Source: Hymenobacter artigasi (GTDB lineage: Bacteria; Bacteroidota; Bacteroidia; Cytophagales; Hymenobacteraceae). From it: a DNA stretch of 64,000 nucleotides. The stretch's first letter is position 1. Every line of letters begins with the position of its first letter. Positions 25,004-34,627 of this stretch are shown here, piece by piece. The translations under genes and the position numbers were made by a program. The stretch covers positions 372,001-436,000 of the forward strand of contig NZ_JAAVTK010000003.1 of assembly GCF_012275535.1 (NCBI RefSeq), in the 5' to 3' direction. Under the pieces are notes generated by a model. It saw nothing but the letters and a program-made list of their open reading frames with translations, had not been told where the DNA came from and did no database searches.

Positions 25004-27211
25004 TTACTGGTGGCTCAAACGCAATACCTGCTGCCGGTCACCCTGCTGCACAGTGAGGTAATAGAGGCCCACGGGCAGGGCTTGGGCGTGAGGCAGAACT
25101 ATTTCTTGGCTGCCGGCGGCTTCGGTATGCGTCAACACCACTTGGCCCAGCGCATTGCGCACCGTCATCGTTACGGCTTCGGTGCTCAACGACAACACCT
25201 GCACCGCCACGCTGTTGCCATAGGGATTTGGGTAAACGGCGGCCTGGAAATCGGCTCTCGACTTTGCCACCCTCACAGTCCGGATGGGTGAATACATGGT
25301 TTCACCAGATACGTCGACCTGACGCAGGCGGTAGTATACCGTACCTGCCGCGGTCAATGGCAGGCGGGCGTCGCGGAAGGAGTACTCCGTGCGGCGTTGA
25401 ATGTTGCCGGCGGCTTCAACCTGGCCCACGGTTTCGAACGCTACACCATCTAGGCTGCGCTCAATGGCAAAGTAGGCACTGTTCTTTTCCAACGCTGTAC
25501 TCCAGCTTAGCTGCGGCGCGTTGGAAATCCAAGCGGCCTCAAAGCTAATCAACTCAACTGGCAGCGGCCGGTTGACACCTACTGTGGACTGCGCCGTATT
25601 ACAACCCGAAGCTACGTTAGTGGCAGTAGCGGTATAAACGGTCGTGTAAGCCGGCGACACCGTGATGGATGCCGAAGTATTAGGTAGTGTTGTTGTATTG
25701 TTGTTGCTGGTCGCCGTCCAGGTATAGGACGTTCCACCGCTGGCAGTAAGAGTCGTGGCTTCGCCGTAGTTAATGGTAGTCGAGGGCGGCGATACACTTA
25801 CGGGGTTCGTGTTCACGGTTACCGTCACATCTTGGCTGTTGTTGCCACAACTGGTAGCGGTGAGCACCCGGTAGGTAGCGTTCGTTGTGGGTGACACGGT
25901 CAGGCTGGGAGTTGTCGCAATGGCCGTTCCTAAGTCCGTCGACTTGTACCACTTGTAGCTTACGGCCGTGATGTTGGAACTAGCTATGAAGGTAGCCGAA
26001 CTGCCATTGCAAATGGCCATTGTTGTGGGCGTCACGGCAAAGGTGGCGGCCGTGGCTACATTCACAGTGGTCTGGCTGCTGGCCGTATTGCAGGGAGCCG
26101 TAGCCGTCACGGTATAAGTAGTGGTAGCGGTGGGGCTCACTGTAAGCGTGCGGCTCGTCTGGCCGGCAATAGGCGCACCGTTGGCCTGCCAGGCAAAGCT
26201 CACGTTGGGGTTGTTCGATACGGCCGTGAGCGTGGTAGAAGTACCCGAGCAGATGGTGCCGCCCCCGGAAGAAATAACGACAGTGGGCGGCCCAACGGTT
26301 ACCGGCACATCCTTGGTAATTGTTGTGCCACCACAGTCAGAGGGCGTAGCCACTACCTGGTAGGTAGTGGTAGTATTGGGGGCAACCGTCAACGTATTGC
26401 TGGTGGACAACACACCGGGCTGGCCCTTCACAAACCACTGGTATGTGGCACTGGTGCCACTGTAGCTGGCGGTGAGCGGCGTGCTCTCCCCCGCGCAAAT
26501 CACTGGCGCGCTCGGCGTCACGCTCACCCCAAATACTGGGACGGTAAGTTGCTGCGAGCTGAGGCCGCAGGATGTATTGGCCGTTACTGTGTAAGTCGTC
26601 GTCACGGTAGGAGCCACGGTGAGCGTGGCCCCGGTCTGGTTGGGAATGTTCGTGCCATTGGCCGACCACGTGTAGCCCCCGGTGCTGCCCGAAGCGGTGA
26701 GCGTGGTGCTGGTGCCCATGCATATGCCTGAAACGCCCGAAGAAGACAGCGACAGGGCTGGAGCCAAGGTAACATACACGTAGTCAATCTTACTGCAGTT
26801 GCCGGTGGGGTAGTTCTTGGCGTCGGCTCTTAATCTGAATAAGGTACTAGTTGTCAACTGAGGCGATATGGAGAGAATGGTGTTCGCTGGGGCCGTGATA
26901 CTAGCAATATCGACCACCACATCATTAGCAGGGTTTGGGTTTGCTGTGGTACCGCCCGATGTAATCACCCGCGACCAGGTCAGAATTGCATTGCTGGTTG
27001 AGCTGCCACTCAAGTCGTATCCGGCACCCGCTACCGGACATACATTAGCAGTAGCGCCGCTCTGGCCGTTGTTGACTACCTGCGAATTATTGAAGTAGCT
27101 AAAAGTAATTTGGTTGGAACAGGCGTTGCTTTGGCCAAAACTGACGAAAGAATAAAGGTCCAGTCCGCCAACTAGGAAAAGCCATATTAGGAAAGTAGGT
27201 AGTGCTTTCAT
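25004..27211 (-). CDS. Secreted multi-Ig-like repeat protein with T9SS type A C-terminal domain
   Basis: 735 residues with signal peptide (MKALPTFLIWLFLVGGLDLY...). From about 150 to 520 there are five Ig/PKD-like repeats of 75-80 residues, each with CxGxSTTLTA and TLTVxPTxTTTYTVTA-type strands. A T9SS-linked module begins LPVELISFEAAW with YFAIERSLDGVAFETVGQV and YYRLRQVDVSG. The final 75 residues (VYPNPYGNSVAV, VRNALGQVV, LPVGLYYLTV, QQVLRLSH) are the type A sorting domain. Thr/Ser-rich repeats suggest a surface adhesin or structural protein; no enzyme motif is seen. The coding sequence is less GC-rich than most neighbours. Confidence 0.88.
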   Translation of the reverse strand: MKALPTFLIWLFLVGGLDLYSFVSFGQSNACSNQITFSYFNNSQVVNNGQSGATANVCPVAGAGYDLSGSSTSNAILTWSRVITSGGTTANPNPANDVVVDIASITAPANTILSISPQLTTSTLFRLRADAKNYPTGNCSKIDYVYVTLAPALSLSSSGVSGICMGTSTTLTASGSTGGYTWSANGTNIPNQTGATLTVAPTVTTTYTVTANTSCGLSSQQLTVPVFGVSVTPSAPVICAGESTPLTASYSGTSATYQWFVKGQPGVLSTSNTLTVAPNTTTTYQVVATPSDCGGTTITKDVPVTVGPPTVVISSGGGTICSGTSTTLTAVSNNPNVSFAWQANGAPIAGQTSRTLTVSPTATTTYTVTATAPCNTASSQTTVNVATAATFAVTPTTMAICNGSSATFIASSNITAVSYKWYKSTDLGTAIATTPSLTVSPTTNATYRVLTATSCGNNSQDVTVTVNTNPVSVSPPSTTINYGEATTLTASGGTSYTWTATSNNNTTTLPNTSASITVSPAYTTVYTATATNVASGCNTAQSTVGVNRPLPVELISFEAAWISNAPQLSWSTALEKNSAYFAIERSLDGVAFETVGQVEAAGNIQRRTEYSFRDARLPLTAAGTVYYRLRQVDVSGETMYSPIRTVRVAKSRADFQAAVYPNPYGNSVAVQVLSLSTEAVTMTVRNALGQVVLTHTEAAGSQEIVLPHAQALPVGLYYLTVQQGDRQQVLRLSHQ

Positions 27212-27257
27212 TCTGAATAAGGGTTAGATTAGATTAGTGCAATTGAAGTACTGTTTA

Positions 27258-27265
27258 CAAATTTA
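27258..27265 (-). promoter_or_regulatory. Candidate -7 box of the Ig-like T9SS gene
   Basis: TAAATTTG on the minus strand, 46 bp before the ATG at 27211. It shares TAAATTTGTA with the promoter region of the beta-helix gene at 2654. Confidence 0.4.
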
Positions 27266-27618
27266 TACATAACTTCTGAATTTGTATTATAACTAAAAAT
27301 TAATCTAATAGCCAAGTCTTTACAGTTTCACAATATACTTTATCTAATCCCATAGAATGATGACATTCTACTCTGTTCAATATAAACAACAATTTAACAG
27401 CAATTATATCATACTTATAGTTGTGATGAAAATAAATATTAATAACATTTTATACATATAATATCCCCGCTCAGCCGCGCACTGTTGTTTCCACCATTTT
27501 ACTCCTATTTACCTACGTGCTTCAATTATTTACTTGGGCGACCTACTAAATTGCTCCAGCTATAATCGGTGCTTGCTACTGGTCATAAAGCCTACTTCTC
27601 TGACTGTATATACTAAGC

Positions 27619-27656
27619 AAAAAAGCCCCCGCAGCACTAGCTACGGGGGCTTCTTC
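27619..27656 (-). terminator. Terminator of dxs
   Basis: On the minus strand, AGCCCCCGTAG and CTGCGGGGGCT pair and are followed by TTTTTGC. It begins about 20 bp after the dxs stop. Confidence 0.8.
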
Positions 27657-27673
27657 TTATCTCAAAAACCCAG

Positions 27674-29620
27674 CTACCGCAGCACAGTCGCCAGCGAGTC
27701 AGCAGTCACTTTGGCACCCAGCTCGCGCACGGCCTGGGCAATACCAGCGGCATCAAATCCGCATTCTTTGTAAAGCTCATCCTGCGTACCATGCTCCACC
27801 ACGCGGTCTGGAATACCGAGGCGGACAACGGGCAGCTGGAAGCCGTGGTCGGCCAGGAATTCGAGCACGGCCGAGCCGAAGCCGCCGGGCAGGCATCCGT
27901 CTTCCACCGTCACGATGGCGCGGTAGCGGTGGGCCACGTCGCGCAGCATTTCCTCGTCCAAGGGCTTGCAGAAGCGCATGTCGTAGTGGCCCACTGAGAA
28001 GCCTTCGGCGGCCAGCGCGTCGGTGGCTTTTACGGCGTAGTTGCCGATGTGGCCGATGCTGAGGATGGCCACGCCGCCGGCTTCGCCCTCGCGCACCACG
28101 CGGCCCGTGCCGATGGCCACGCGTTGCAGCGGCGTGCGCCACTCGGGCATCACACCCTCACCGCGCGGGTAGCGGATGCTGAAAGGGCCGGCGTTTTCGG
28201 GCAGGGTGGCGGTGTACATCAGGTTGCGCAGCTCCTGCTCGTTCATCGGGGCCGAAACCACGATGTTGGGGATGCAGCGCATGAAGGCCAGGTCGTAGCA
28301 GCCGTGGTGGGTGGGGCCGTCGGCCCCGGCGAAACCGGCGCGGTCGAGGCAAAACACCACGTGCAGGTTTTGTAGGGCCACGTCGTGCACCACCTGGTCG
28401 TAGCCCCGCTGCATGAACGAGGAGTAGATGTTGCAGAACGGAATGAGCCCCTGCGTGGCCAGGCCGGCCGAGAACGTGACGGCGTGCTGCTCAGCAATGC
28501 CCACGTCGAAAGCGCGGGTAGGCATGGCGGCCATCATGATGTTCAGCGACGAGCCCGAGGGCATGGCCGGTGTCACGCCCATGATTTTGTCGTTGGCCTC
28601 GGCCAGTTCCACCAGCGTGTGGCCAAACACGTCCTGGTACTTGGGCGGCTGGGGCGCGGTGGGAACCTTTTTGTAAATCTCGCCCGTGATTTTATCGAAC
28701 AAACCCGGCGCGTGCCACAGCGTCTGGTCTTTTTCGGCCAGTGCGTAGCCCTTGCCCTTAACCGTCACACAATGCAGCAGCTTGGGGCCGGGAATGGATT
28801 TCAGGTCGTTGAGAATGGTGACGAGGTGCTGCACGTCGTGGCCATCGACGGGGCCGAAGTAGCGGAATTTCAGCGCCTCGAACAGGTTGCTCTGCTTCAT
28901 AAGGGTCGCCTTCATGGCGGCCTCTACTTTGCGGGCAATCTGCTGGGGGTTGGGGCCGAATTTGGAGAGCTTGCCGAGCACGTTCCAGAGCTCGTCGCGC
29001 ACCTTGTTGTAGGTGCGGGAGGTGGTGATGTCGGTGAGGTATTCCTTGAGCGCGCCCACGTTGGGGTCGATGCTCATGCAGTTGTCGTTCAGTACGACAA
29101 TCATGTTATTGTTGAGCACGCCGGCCTGATTCATGGCCTCGAAGCTCATGCCCGCCGTCATGGCCCCGTCGCCGATTACGGCGATGTGCTGGCGGTCAAA
29201 CTCGCCCTTGTAGTCCGAGGCCACGGCCATGCCCAGCGCCGCCCCGATGCTGGTGCTGCTGTGGCCCACGCCGAAGGCATCATACGGGCTTTCGCTGCGC
29301 TTGGGGAAGCCCGACATGCCTTTGTAGCGGCGGTTGGTCGGGAAATTTTCGCGGCGGCCGGTGAGAATTTTGTGGCCGTAGGCCTGGTGGCCCACATCCC
29401 AGATAAGCTGGTCGTGCGGCGTATTGAAGACGTAGTGCAGCGCCACGGTCAACTCAACCACGCCCAGCGAAGCCCCAAAATGGCCGCCGTAAATACTGAC
29501 GGAATCGATGATAAAGTCGCGCAGCTCGGTGCTGAGCTGGACTAACTGCTCGGGGGCGAGCTTTTTGAGGTCGTCGGGCGAGTCAATCGCCGCTAGCAGC
29601 GGGCCGGGTTCAACTATCAT
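27674..29620 (-). CDS. dxs: 1-deoxy-D-xylulose-5-phosphate synthase
   Basis: 648 residues, the usual length. This thiamine-diphosphate enzyme condenses pyruvate and glyceraldehyde-3-phosphate in the cytoplasm, the first step of the MEP isoprenoid pathway and a source for thiamine and pyridoxal precursors. The TPP motif is complete: GDGAMTAGMSFEAMNQAG followed by IVVLNDNCMSI. The N-terminal DLKKLAPEQLVQLSTELRDF, SVYGGHFGASLGVVELT and WDVGHQAYGHKILTGRR are typical; the transketolase-like C-terminal part has FDVGIAEQHAVTFSAG and CLDRAGFAGADGPTHHG. It is a single gene, divergent from the TonB receptor. TACCTTTG upstream serves as -7 box. Confidence 0.97.
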   Translation of the reverse strand: MIVEPGPLLAAIDSPDDLKKLAPEQLVQLSTELRDFIIDSVSIYGGHFGASLGVVELTVALHYVFNTPHDQLIWDVGHQAYGHKILTGRRENFPTNRRYKGMSGFPKRSESPYDAFGVGHSSTSIGAALGMAVASDYKGEFDRQHIAVIGDGAMTAGMSFEAMNQAGVLNNNMIVVLNDNCMSIDPNVGALKEYLTDITTSRTYNKVRDELWNVLGKLSKFGPNPQQIARKVEAAMKATLMKQSNLFEALKFRYFGPVDGHDVQHLVTILNDLKSIPGPKLLHCVTVKGKGYALAEKDQTLWHAPGLFDKITGEIYKKVPTAPQPPKYQDVFGHTLVELAEANDKIMGVTPAMPSGSSLNIMMAAMPTRAFDVGIAEQHAVTFSAGLATQGLIPFCNIYSSFMQRGYDQVVHDVALQNLHVVFCLDRAGFAGADGPTHHGCYDLAFMRCIPNIVVSAPMNEQELRNLMYTATLPENAGPFSIRYPRGEGVMPEWRTPLQRVAIGTGRVVREGEAGGVAILSIGHIGNYAVKATDALAAEGFSVGHYDMRFCKPLDEEMLRDVAHRYRAIVTVEDGCLPGGFGSAVLEFLADHGFQLPVVRLGIPDRVVEHGTQDELYKECGFDAAGIAQAVRELGAKVTADSLATVLR

Positions 29621-29924
29621 CGGGGCAGGCGTGGTGGGATGGGTGACGGAGAGTTAACCGCCTGACCCGCTAAAAGATTATCGGGCTGGCACAAAGGTAC
29701 GACGGCGGGCGAAGTGCGGTTGTTGCGCCCGAAGGAATTGGGGGCTTGGTCGGGGTTTGAGGTTTGGTAATCTAGTTTCCGACGGGAAACATACTGGCAG
29801 CAAAGACCTTTACGTAATGCGCAAGCGCTGAATAGCAATAAAGCAACCAATCAGTTTGCCCCACAAACAACAAAAGCACCGGGAGCATGCAACCTCCGGC
29901 CCCAATTACGACACTTTGGCCGTT
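29621..29924. other. Divergent intergenic region dxs / TonB receptor
   Basis: About 300 bp. The dxs -7 box lies at 29692-29699; no other gene or structure is evident. Confidence 0.6.
29692..29699 (-). promoter_or_regulatory. -7 promoter box of dxs
   Basis: TACCTTTG on the minus strand, 71 bp before the dxs ATG, matching TAnnTTTG exactly. A -33 TTG is not obvious. Confidence 0.5.
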
Positions 29925-32852
29925 ATGAATTGTATGAAACGACCCTTACCGGCTACTGCCGTATTATTCTCCGGCCTACTGGCAATCAGCCATTTGTCGT
30001 TCGCGCAGCAAGGCCCGCCTGCGGGCACTCGCCCGGCTTTGGCAGCTCCGGCCCGCGCGGCAGCGGGCCGCATCAGCGGCACCGTGACCGATGCCACCAC
30101 CGGCAAGCCGATTTCCTACGCCACGGTGGCGGTGCTGGATGCGGCCGGCGCGCCCGTGAACGGCGGCGTGGCCGGCGACGACGGCAAATTCGTGCTGGCT
30201 GGCATTCCGGCCGGGACTTACACGGTGCAAATCAGCTTTCTGGGCTATAAGAATGAGGACCGCCCCGGCGTGGTAGTGCCCGCCGGCGGCGTGGTGAGCC
30301 TGGGCACGGTGGCACTGGGCACTTCGGCCCAGAAGCTGGGCGAAGTAGTAGTGACGGGCCAAAAGGCCATCATCGAAGAGCGGGTAGACCGCACGGTGTA
30401 CAACGCCGAAAACGACCAGACCGCCCGGGGCGGCGACGCCACCGACGTGCTCAAGCGGGTGCCCCTGCTGAGCGTGGACCTGGATGGCAACGTGAGCCTG
30501 CGCGGCTCCAGCAACATTAAGGTGCTCATCAACAACAAGCCTTCGACCATTGCCGCCAACAGCATTGCCGACGCGCTGAAGCAGATTCCGGCCGACCAGA
30601 TTAAGACCGTGGAAGTCATCACCTCGCCCTCGGCCAAGTACGACGCCGAAGGCTCGGGCGGCATCATCAACATCATCACCAAAAGCAACAACCTGCGCGG
30701 GGCTACGCTGGGCATCGACGCCAGCGTTGGCGTTCGCAGCAGCAACCTGAGTTTGAACGGCGGCCTGCGCACGGGCAAAATGGGCTTTTCGCTGGGCGGT
30801 TTCGGGCGGGCGCAGTACAACGTGCCGGGCGAGTTCTCGAACACGCAGGTGACGCGCAGCCTTGCCGATGGCAAGGCTACGACCACGGTGCAATCGGCCA
30901 ATACCCGCCTGCAGCAGATTTTTGGGCGCTACACGCTGGGCTGGGACTACGACATCGACAAGTTTAACTCTCTGCAAGCTTCGGTGGCCTATGGCACCCG
31001 CAGCGGCCGCAACTACCAGGACGGCCTGCTGCGCACCAGCTACACCGGGGCCTTCGCCACCGGCACCCCTTCCGGCACCGACCTGCGCGACACCTACTCG
31101 AAAGACCTGTCGGGCACCGTGGATGCCAGCCTGAACTACACCCACAGCTTCGCGAAGCCGCAGCACGAAATCAGCCTGCTCACGCTGTTTAGCCGCAACG
31201 ACCGCACCAACAGCTACACCAACTCCATTCTGAGCACGACGCTGCCCAACAGCCCGGCCAGCATCGTGAACGACAACCCGAGCTACAACGAGGAATACAC
31301 CGTTCAGCTTGATTATCAGAACCCTATCAGCAAAACCCAGATTCTGGAGATGGGCGCGAAGAACATTCTGCGGCGCGTGAATTCGGACTATACCACCACG
31401 TCTTTCGGGGCCAGTGGCGAGGTAATACCTTCGGTGGGGCTATCGACCAACAACGTTTTCACCTACCGCCAGAACGTGACGGCCGGCTACGTGGCCTACA
31501 CCCTGGGCCTGCCCAAAGGCTTCACCCTGAAGCCCGGCCTGCGCTACGAGTACACGACTATCCAAGCCGATTTTGCCAAAACCGACACGGCGAAGACCAA
31601 CATTCCCAACTACGGCGTGCTGGTACCCAGCGTGAACCTCTCGCGCAAGCTCTCGAACGGCAACGTGCTGAAGCTGGCCTACAACCGCCGCATTCAGCGC
31701 CCGTCGCTGCAGTTCCTGAATCCCAACGTGAACGCGCAGAACCCCAAGAATATCAGCTTTGGCAACCCCAAGCTGGCCCCCGAATTCACCAACAACTACG
31801 AGCTGGGCTACAGCACCGCCTACAAGCGCCTGAACCTGAACTTCAGCACCTTCGTGCGCAATACCACGGGCTCCATCGAGGCGCTGCGCACCGTGCGAGG
31901 CGCCGATACGGTACAAACAAGCTACGCCAACATCGGCCAGCAGAACTCCTACGGCGGCAGCGTGTTCGCCAACATCAACAACGGCAAGCTAAGCCTGAAC
32001 GCAGGCGTGGATGCCTACTACACCACCCTCACCAACAACGTGCCCGACCGCAACTTCAACGCCTACAACGAAGGCTTTGTGATGAGCGGCCGCGTATTTG
32101 GCTCCTACAATTTCACGCCCGTGTGGGGCCTGCAGGCCTTCGTTTTCTATCGCGGCAACCAAGTGCAGCTGCAGGGCACCCAGAGCGGTTTCGGCGTGTA
32201 CAGCCTCAGCGTGAAGCGCGATTTTGCCGAGAAGCGCGGCAGCATCGGCTTTGGGGCCGAGAACTTCTTCACGCCCAGCATCACCATTCGCAACACCGTG
32301 GTGTCGCCCCTCATCGACCAGAGCAGCCGTAACGTGCTGCATAACATGAGCTTTAAGGTGAACGTGAGCTACCGCATCGGCAAGCTCACCGTAGCCCCGC
32401 CCCTGCGCCGCAGCAAAAGCATCAACAACGACGACCTGAAAGGCGGCGGCGATGGCGGCGGCGACCTGGGCGGTGGCGGCGCCGGTGGAGCACCGGCCGG
32501 TGGCGGCGGCCGGCCCAGTGGCGCCCCGGCCGGAGCCCAGCCGGCTGGTGCCCCCGGCACCGCCGCGCCCGCTGGTGCGGGTGCCCGCCCCGGCGGCTAC
32601 CCCGGCCAGCAGCGCGGCACTGCGCCCGCCGACAGCACTTCCGGCAAGCCTGCCACCGATAGCACTGGCGGCCAGCGCCCCGGCGGCTACCCCGGCCTGC
32701 GCCCCGCCACGGCCCAGCCTGCCGACTCGACCAACCGCCAAAACCCGGCCCCGGCCAGCAACCCCATCACCGCCCCGGCCAACGCGCCCTCGCCCGGCAC
32801 CAGCACGCCCAACGGCACGGTGCCCGCCGGCAGCCCCGGCGGGCGGCCCTAG
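29925..32852 (+). CDS. TonB-dependent outer-membrane receptor with long Pro/Gly/Ala tail
   Basis: 975 residues from the ATG at 29925; the ATG at 29934 gives the tidiest signal peptide (MKRPLPATAVLFSGLLAISH), and an ATG at 29856 is less likely. A carboxypeptidase-regulatory domain (ISGTVTDATTGKPISYATVAV) is followed by a plug with VVVTGQKAIIEERVDRTVYN and VEVITSPSAKYDAEGSGGII. The rest is a beta-barrel of the outer-membrane beta-barrel (OMP_b-brl_3) family, to about residue 835. After the last strands (NVSYRIGKLTVAPP) there are about 140 residues with GGGG tracts and two copies of RPGGYPG. The barrel would import or bind a ligand that cannot be named. There is no SusD-like partner beside it. 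Confidence 0.9.
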   Translation: MNCMKRPLPATAVLFSGLLAISHLSFAQQGPPAGTRPALAAPARAAAGRISGTVTDATTGKPISYATVAVLDAAGAPVNGGVAGDDGKFVLAGIPAGTYTVQISFLGYKNEDRPGVVVPAGGVVSLGTVALGTSAQKLGEVVVTGQKAIIEERVDRTVYNAENDQTARGGDATDVLKRVPLLSVDLDGNVSLRGSSNIKVLINNKPSTIAANSIADALKQIPADQIKTVEVITSPSAKYDAEGSGGIINIITKSNNLRGATLGIDASVGVRSSNLSLNGGLRTGKMGFSLGGFGRAQYNVPGEFSNTQVTRSLADGKATTTVQSANTRLQQIFGRYTLGWDYDIDKFNSLQASVAYGTRSGRNYQDGLLRTSYTGAFATGTPSGTDLRDTYSKDLSGTVDASLNYTHSFAKPQHEISLLTLFSRNDRTNSYTNSILSTTLPNSPASIVNDNPSYNEEYTVQLDYQNPISKTQILEMGAKNILRRVNSDYTTTSFGASGEVIPSVGLSTNNVFTYRQNVTAGYVAYTLGLPKGFTLKPGLRYEYTTIQADFAKTDTAKTNIPNYGVLVPSVNLSRKLSNGNVLKLAYNRRIQRPSLQFLNPNVNAQNPKNISFGNPKLAPEFTNNYELGYSTAYKRLNLNFSTFVRNTTGSIEALRTVRGADTVQTSYANIGQQNSYGGSVFANINNGKLSLNAGVDAYYTTLTNNVPDRNFNAYNEGFVMSGRVFGSYNFTPVWGLQAFVFYRGNQVQLQGTQSGFGVYSLSVKRDFAEKRGSIGFGAENFFTPSITIRNTVVSPLIDQSSRNVLHNMSFKVNVSYRIGKLTVAPPLRRSKSINNDDLKGGGDGGGDLGGGGAGGAPAGGGGRPSGAPAGAQPAGAPGTAAPAGAGARPGGYPGQQRGTAPADSTSGKPATDSTGGQRPGGYPGLRPATAQPADSTNRQNPAPASNPITAPANAPSPGTSTPNGTVPAGSPGGRP

Positions 32853-32875
32853 CCCTACAAGGCGGGTTATCAACC

Positions 32876-32914
32876 AAGAACGCCATGCTGGGCTCGTCCC
32901 GGCATGGCGTTCTT
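32876..32914 (+). terminator. Terminator of the TonB receptor gene
   Basis: AAGAACGCCATGC pairs with GCATGGCGTTCTT around a 13-nt loop, 24 bp after the stop. Confidence 0.7.
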
Positions 32915-33016
32915 CATTTCATCTCTACTGCTTGCGTAAGTTGGCGCGTACTCCGGCCCGACCGCCCCGGGCAGTCGGACCGGGATTTGCTAATCAGTCG
33001 TCGGCTGGCTACTTCC

Positions 33017-33024
33017 TACTTTTG
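33017..33024 (+). promoter_or_regulatory. -7 promoter box of the flippase-like gene
   Basis: TACTTTTG, 22 bp before the ATG at 33047; it also excludes the upstream in-frame ATG at 32885. Confidence 0.45.
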
Positions 33025-33046
33025 CCCGGCTGCTTTATTTCCTTCG

Positions 33047-34126
33047 ATGACCGATAAACCCCTCGCTCCCCTGCCCGAAGACGACGCGCACTTTTTACAG
33101 CGCTTGCAGCCCTCGCGGCTCATTCTGCCCGTCGTGATTGGCCTGAGCGTGGTGGGGTTCATGTTCTGGCGCAGCTACAAGCCCGGCGATTTGGCCCCCC
33201 TGGCCCACGCCAGCTATTCGTGGCTGCTGGTTACGCTGCTGGTGCTATTGGCCCGCGATTTTGGCTACATCTACCGCATCCGGCACATCACCGAGCGCGA
33301 GCTGAGCTACCGCCAGAGCCTCGACGTGATTATGATTTGGGAGTTTGCCTCCTGCGTGCTGCCATCGGCGGTGGGCGGCACGGCGGTTGCCTCGTTCATT
33401 CTGAACAAGGAAGGTATTCCGCTGGGCAAATCCATGGCATACATCATGGTTACGGCCCTGATGGACAACGTGTACTATGTCATCATGGTGCCGCTGGTTG
33501 TGCTCATCGCCGGGGCCGGGCTCTACCCGCACGAGGCCATGCAGGGCGCGTTTATTGCCACGCTGCGGGTGGCCTTTGTGGTGAGCTACGTGGCCGTCAC
33601 GGCCTACGCGGGGCTGATGCTGTACGCCATTTTCGTCAATCCGAAATCGGTGCGGCGGCTGCTGGTGCGGCTGTTCTCGTTCCGGCTGCTGCGGCGCTGG
33701 CAGCGCTCGGCCTACAAGCACGGCCAGGGCATGATGGAGGCGTCCATTCAGCTGCGGGGCAACCCGGCCATCTACTGGTGGCGCGCGGCGGGCAGCACCT
33801 TCTTCGTCTGGACGGCCCGCTACCTCGTCATCGGCTGCCTCATTGCCGCCTTCGTACCAATGGATACCGACACGTTCCTGTTCATTTTCGCCCGCAACCT
33901 CACCTACAAAGTGCTGCTGCTGCTGGCCATCACGCCGGGCGGCGCGGGCATTGTAGAGGGCGCTTTTCCCACGTTTTTCGGCAAGTTCATCGGCACGGCC
34001 ACGCTCACCAGCTTCATGGTGCTGCTGTACCGGGTGGTCACGTATTACCTGTATCTGGTGCTGGGCAGCTTTTTCCTGCCGCGCTGGGTGGGGCGGGTGT
34101 TTGCGAAGCGGCCGGCGCAGCAGTAG
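33047..34126 (+). CDS. Lysylphosphatidylglycerol synthase TM-like (flippase-like) membrane protein
   Basis: 359 residues from MTDKPLAPLPEDD. It has about eight hydrophobic helices: ILPVVIGLSVVGFMFW, YSWLLVTLLVLLARDFGY, SLDVIMIWEFASCVLPSAVGG, AYIMVTALMDNVYYVIMVPL and others, ending VLLYRVVTYYLYLVLGSFF. The motifs EFASCVLPSAVGGTAVASFIL and LLLLAITPGGAGIVEGAF are those of the UPF0104 / LPG_synthase_TM family, which includes MprF-type lipid flippases. There is no synthase domain, so only lipid or precursor translocation is a reasonable guess. It converges with the small lipoprotein gene on a shared terminator. Confidence 0.85.
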   Translation: MTDKPLAPLPEDDAHFLQRLQPSRLILPVVIGLSVVGFMFWRSYKPGDLAPLAHASYSWLLVTLLVLLARDFGYIYRIRHITERELSYRQSLDVIMIWEFASCVLPSAVGGTAVASFILNKEGIPLGKSMAYIMVTALMDNVYYVIMVPLVVLIAGAGLYPHEAMQGAFIATLRVAFVVSYVAVTAYAGLMLYAIFVNPKSVRRLLVRLFSFRLLRRWQRSAYKHGQGMMEASIQLRGNPAIYWWRAAGSTFFVWTARYLVIGCLIAAFVPMDTDTFLFIFARNLTYKVLLLLAITPGGAGIVEGAFPTFFGKFIGTATLTSFMVLLYRVVTYYLYLVLGSFFLPRWVGRVFAKRPAQQ

Positions 34127-34150
34127 CCTGAACGCGGTAGGTCGCGCCAC

Positions 34151-34199
34151 AAAAAAAGCCCCGAACCAGACTGGTTCGGGGCTTTTTTTGGTTGAATCC
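34151..34199. terminator. Bidirectional terminator
   Basis: AAAAAAAGCCCCGAACCAG and CTGGTTCGGGGCTTTTTTT form a near-perfect hairpin with U-tracts on both strands between convergent genes. Confidence 0.9.
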
Positions 34200-34207
34200 G
34201 GAGAAAT

Positions 34208-34627
34208 CTACTCCTTCTCCAGCATCAGGGCGGCACCGTCGGCCGACTTCAGCGTGAGCTTGTCGTCGGTGAGGGTTTCCACGGCGAAGGTGTTGCTGGT
34301 GGTGGCACCGTCGGGGGTCATGGTGATGGTTTTACCGGCTTGGTCGAACGTGTATTTGCCCGACACGGCTCCGCTGGCACCGGTCATGTTGTAGGTGCCG
34401 TTGGCGAAAATGCGCAGCTCCTCCTGCTTCTGGGCATCGGTTTGCTTCACTTTGTCGCCGGTGGTGTCGGTTTCCTTGGCGGTTTTCCACACTTTGCTAT
34501 CGGTGCCGTATAGCATATTCACGCCTTCTACCTTGCCCTTGTCGTTGCTGCACGAAGCGGCAAAGAGCGACACAAGCAGCAACAGGCTGGCGAAGTAACG
34601 GAGCGAAAAAAGGGACTGGAGTTTCAT
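34208..34627 (-). CDS. Small lipocalin-like lipoprotein
   Basis: 139 residues from the ATG at 34627 (MKLQSLFSLRYFASLLLLVS). LFAASC26 is a lipobox, so the mature protein is lipid-anchored. The body has a strand pattern seen in lipocalin-like DUF proteins of Bacteroidota: LRIFANGTYNMTGASGAVSG, KYTFDQAGKTITMT, VETLTDDKLTLKSADG. No function can be given. The frame extends to 34720, but that would put 31 unrelated residues ahead of the signal. A slightly long -7-like sequence (TACCCTTTG, minus, 34633-34641) lies just upstream. Confidence 0.82.
   Translation of the reverse strand: MKLQSLFSLRYFASLLLLVSLFAASCSNDKGKVEGVNMLYGTDSKVWKTAKETDTTGDKVKQTDAQKQEELRIFANGTYNMTGASGAVSGKYTFDQAGKTITMTPDGATTSNTFAVETLTDDKLTLKSADGAALMLEKE

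Larger units (their letters stand above)
27212..27673. other. AT-rich intergenic region
   Basis: About 460 bp between two minus-strand genes, very AT-rich from 27230 to 27470. It holds a -7 box for the gene to its left and a terminator for dxs to its right. Open frames within it resemble no protein. Confidence 0.65.

Noticed and set aside
27534-27773. Plus-strand ORF across the dxs terminator
   Set aside because: Covers a terminator hairpin and the antisense 3' end of dxs.
28385-29545. 386-codon plus-strand ORF opposite dxs
   Set aside because: Antisense shadow; dxs motifs are complete on the other strand.
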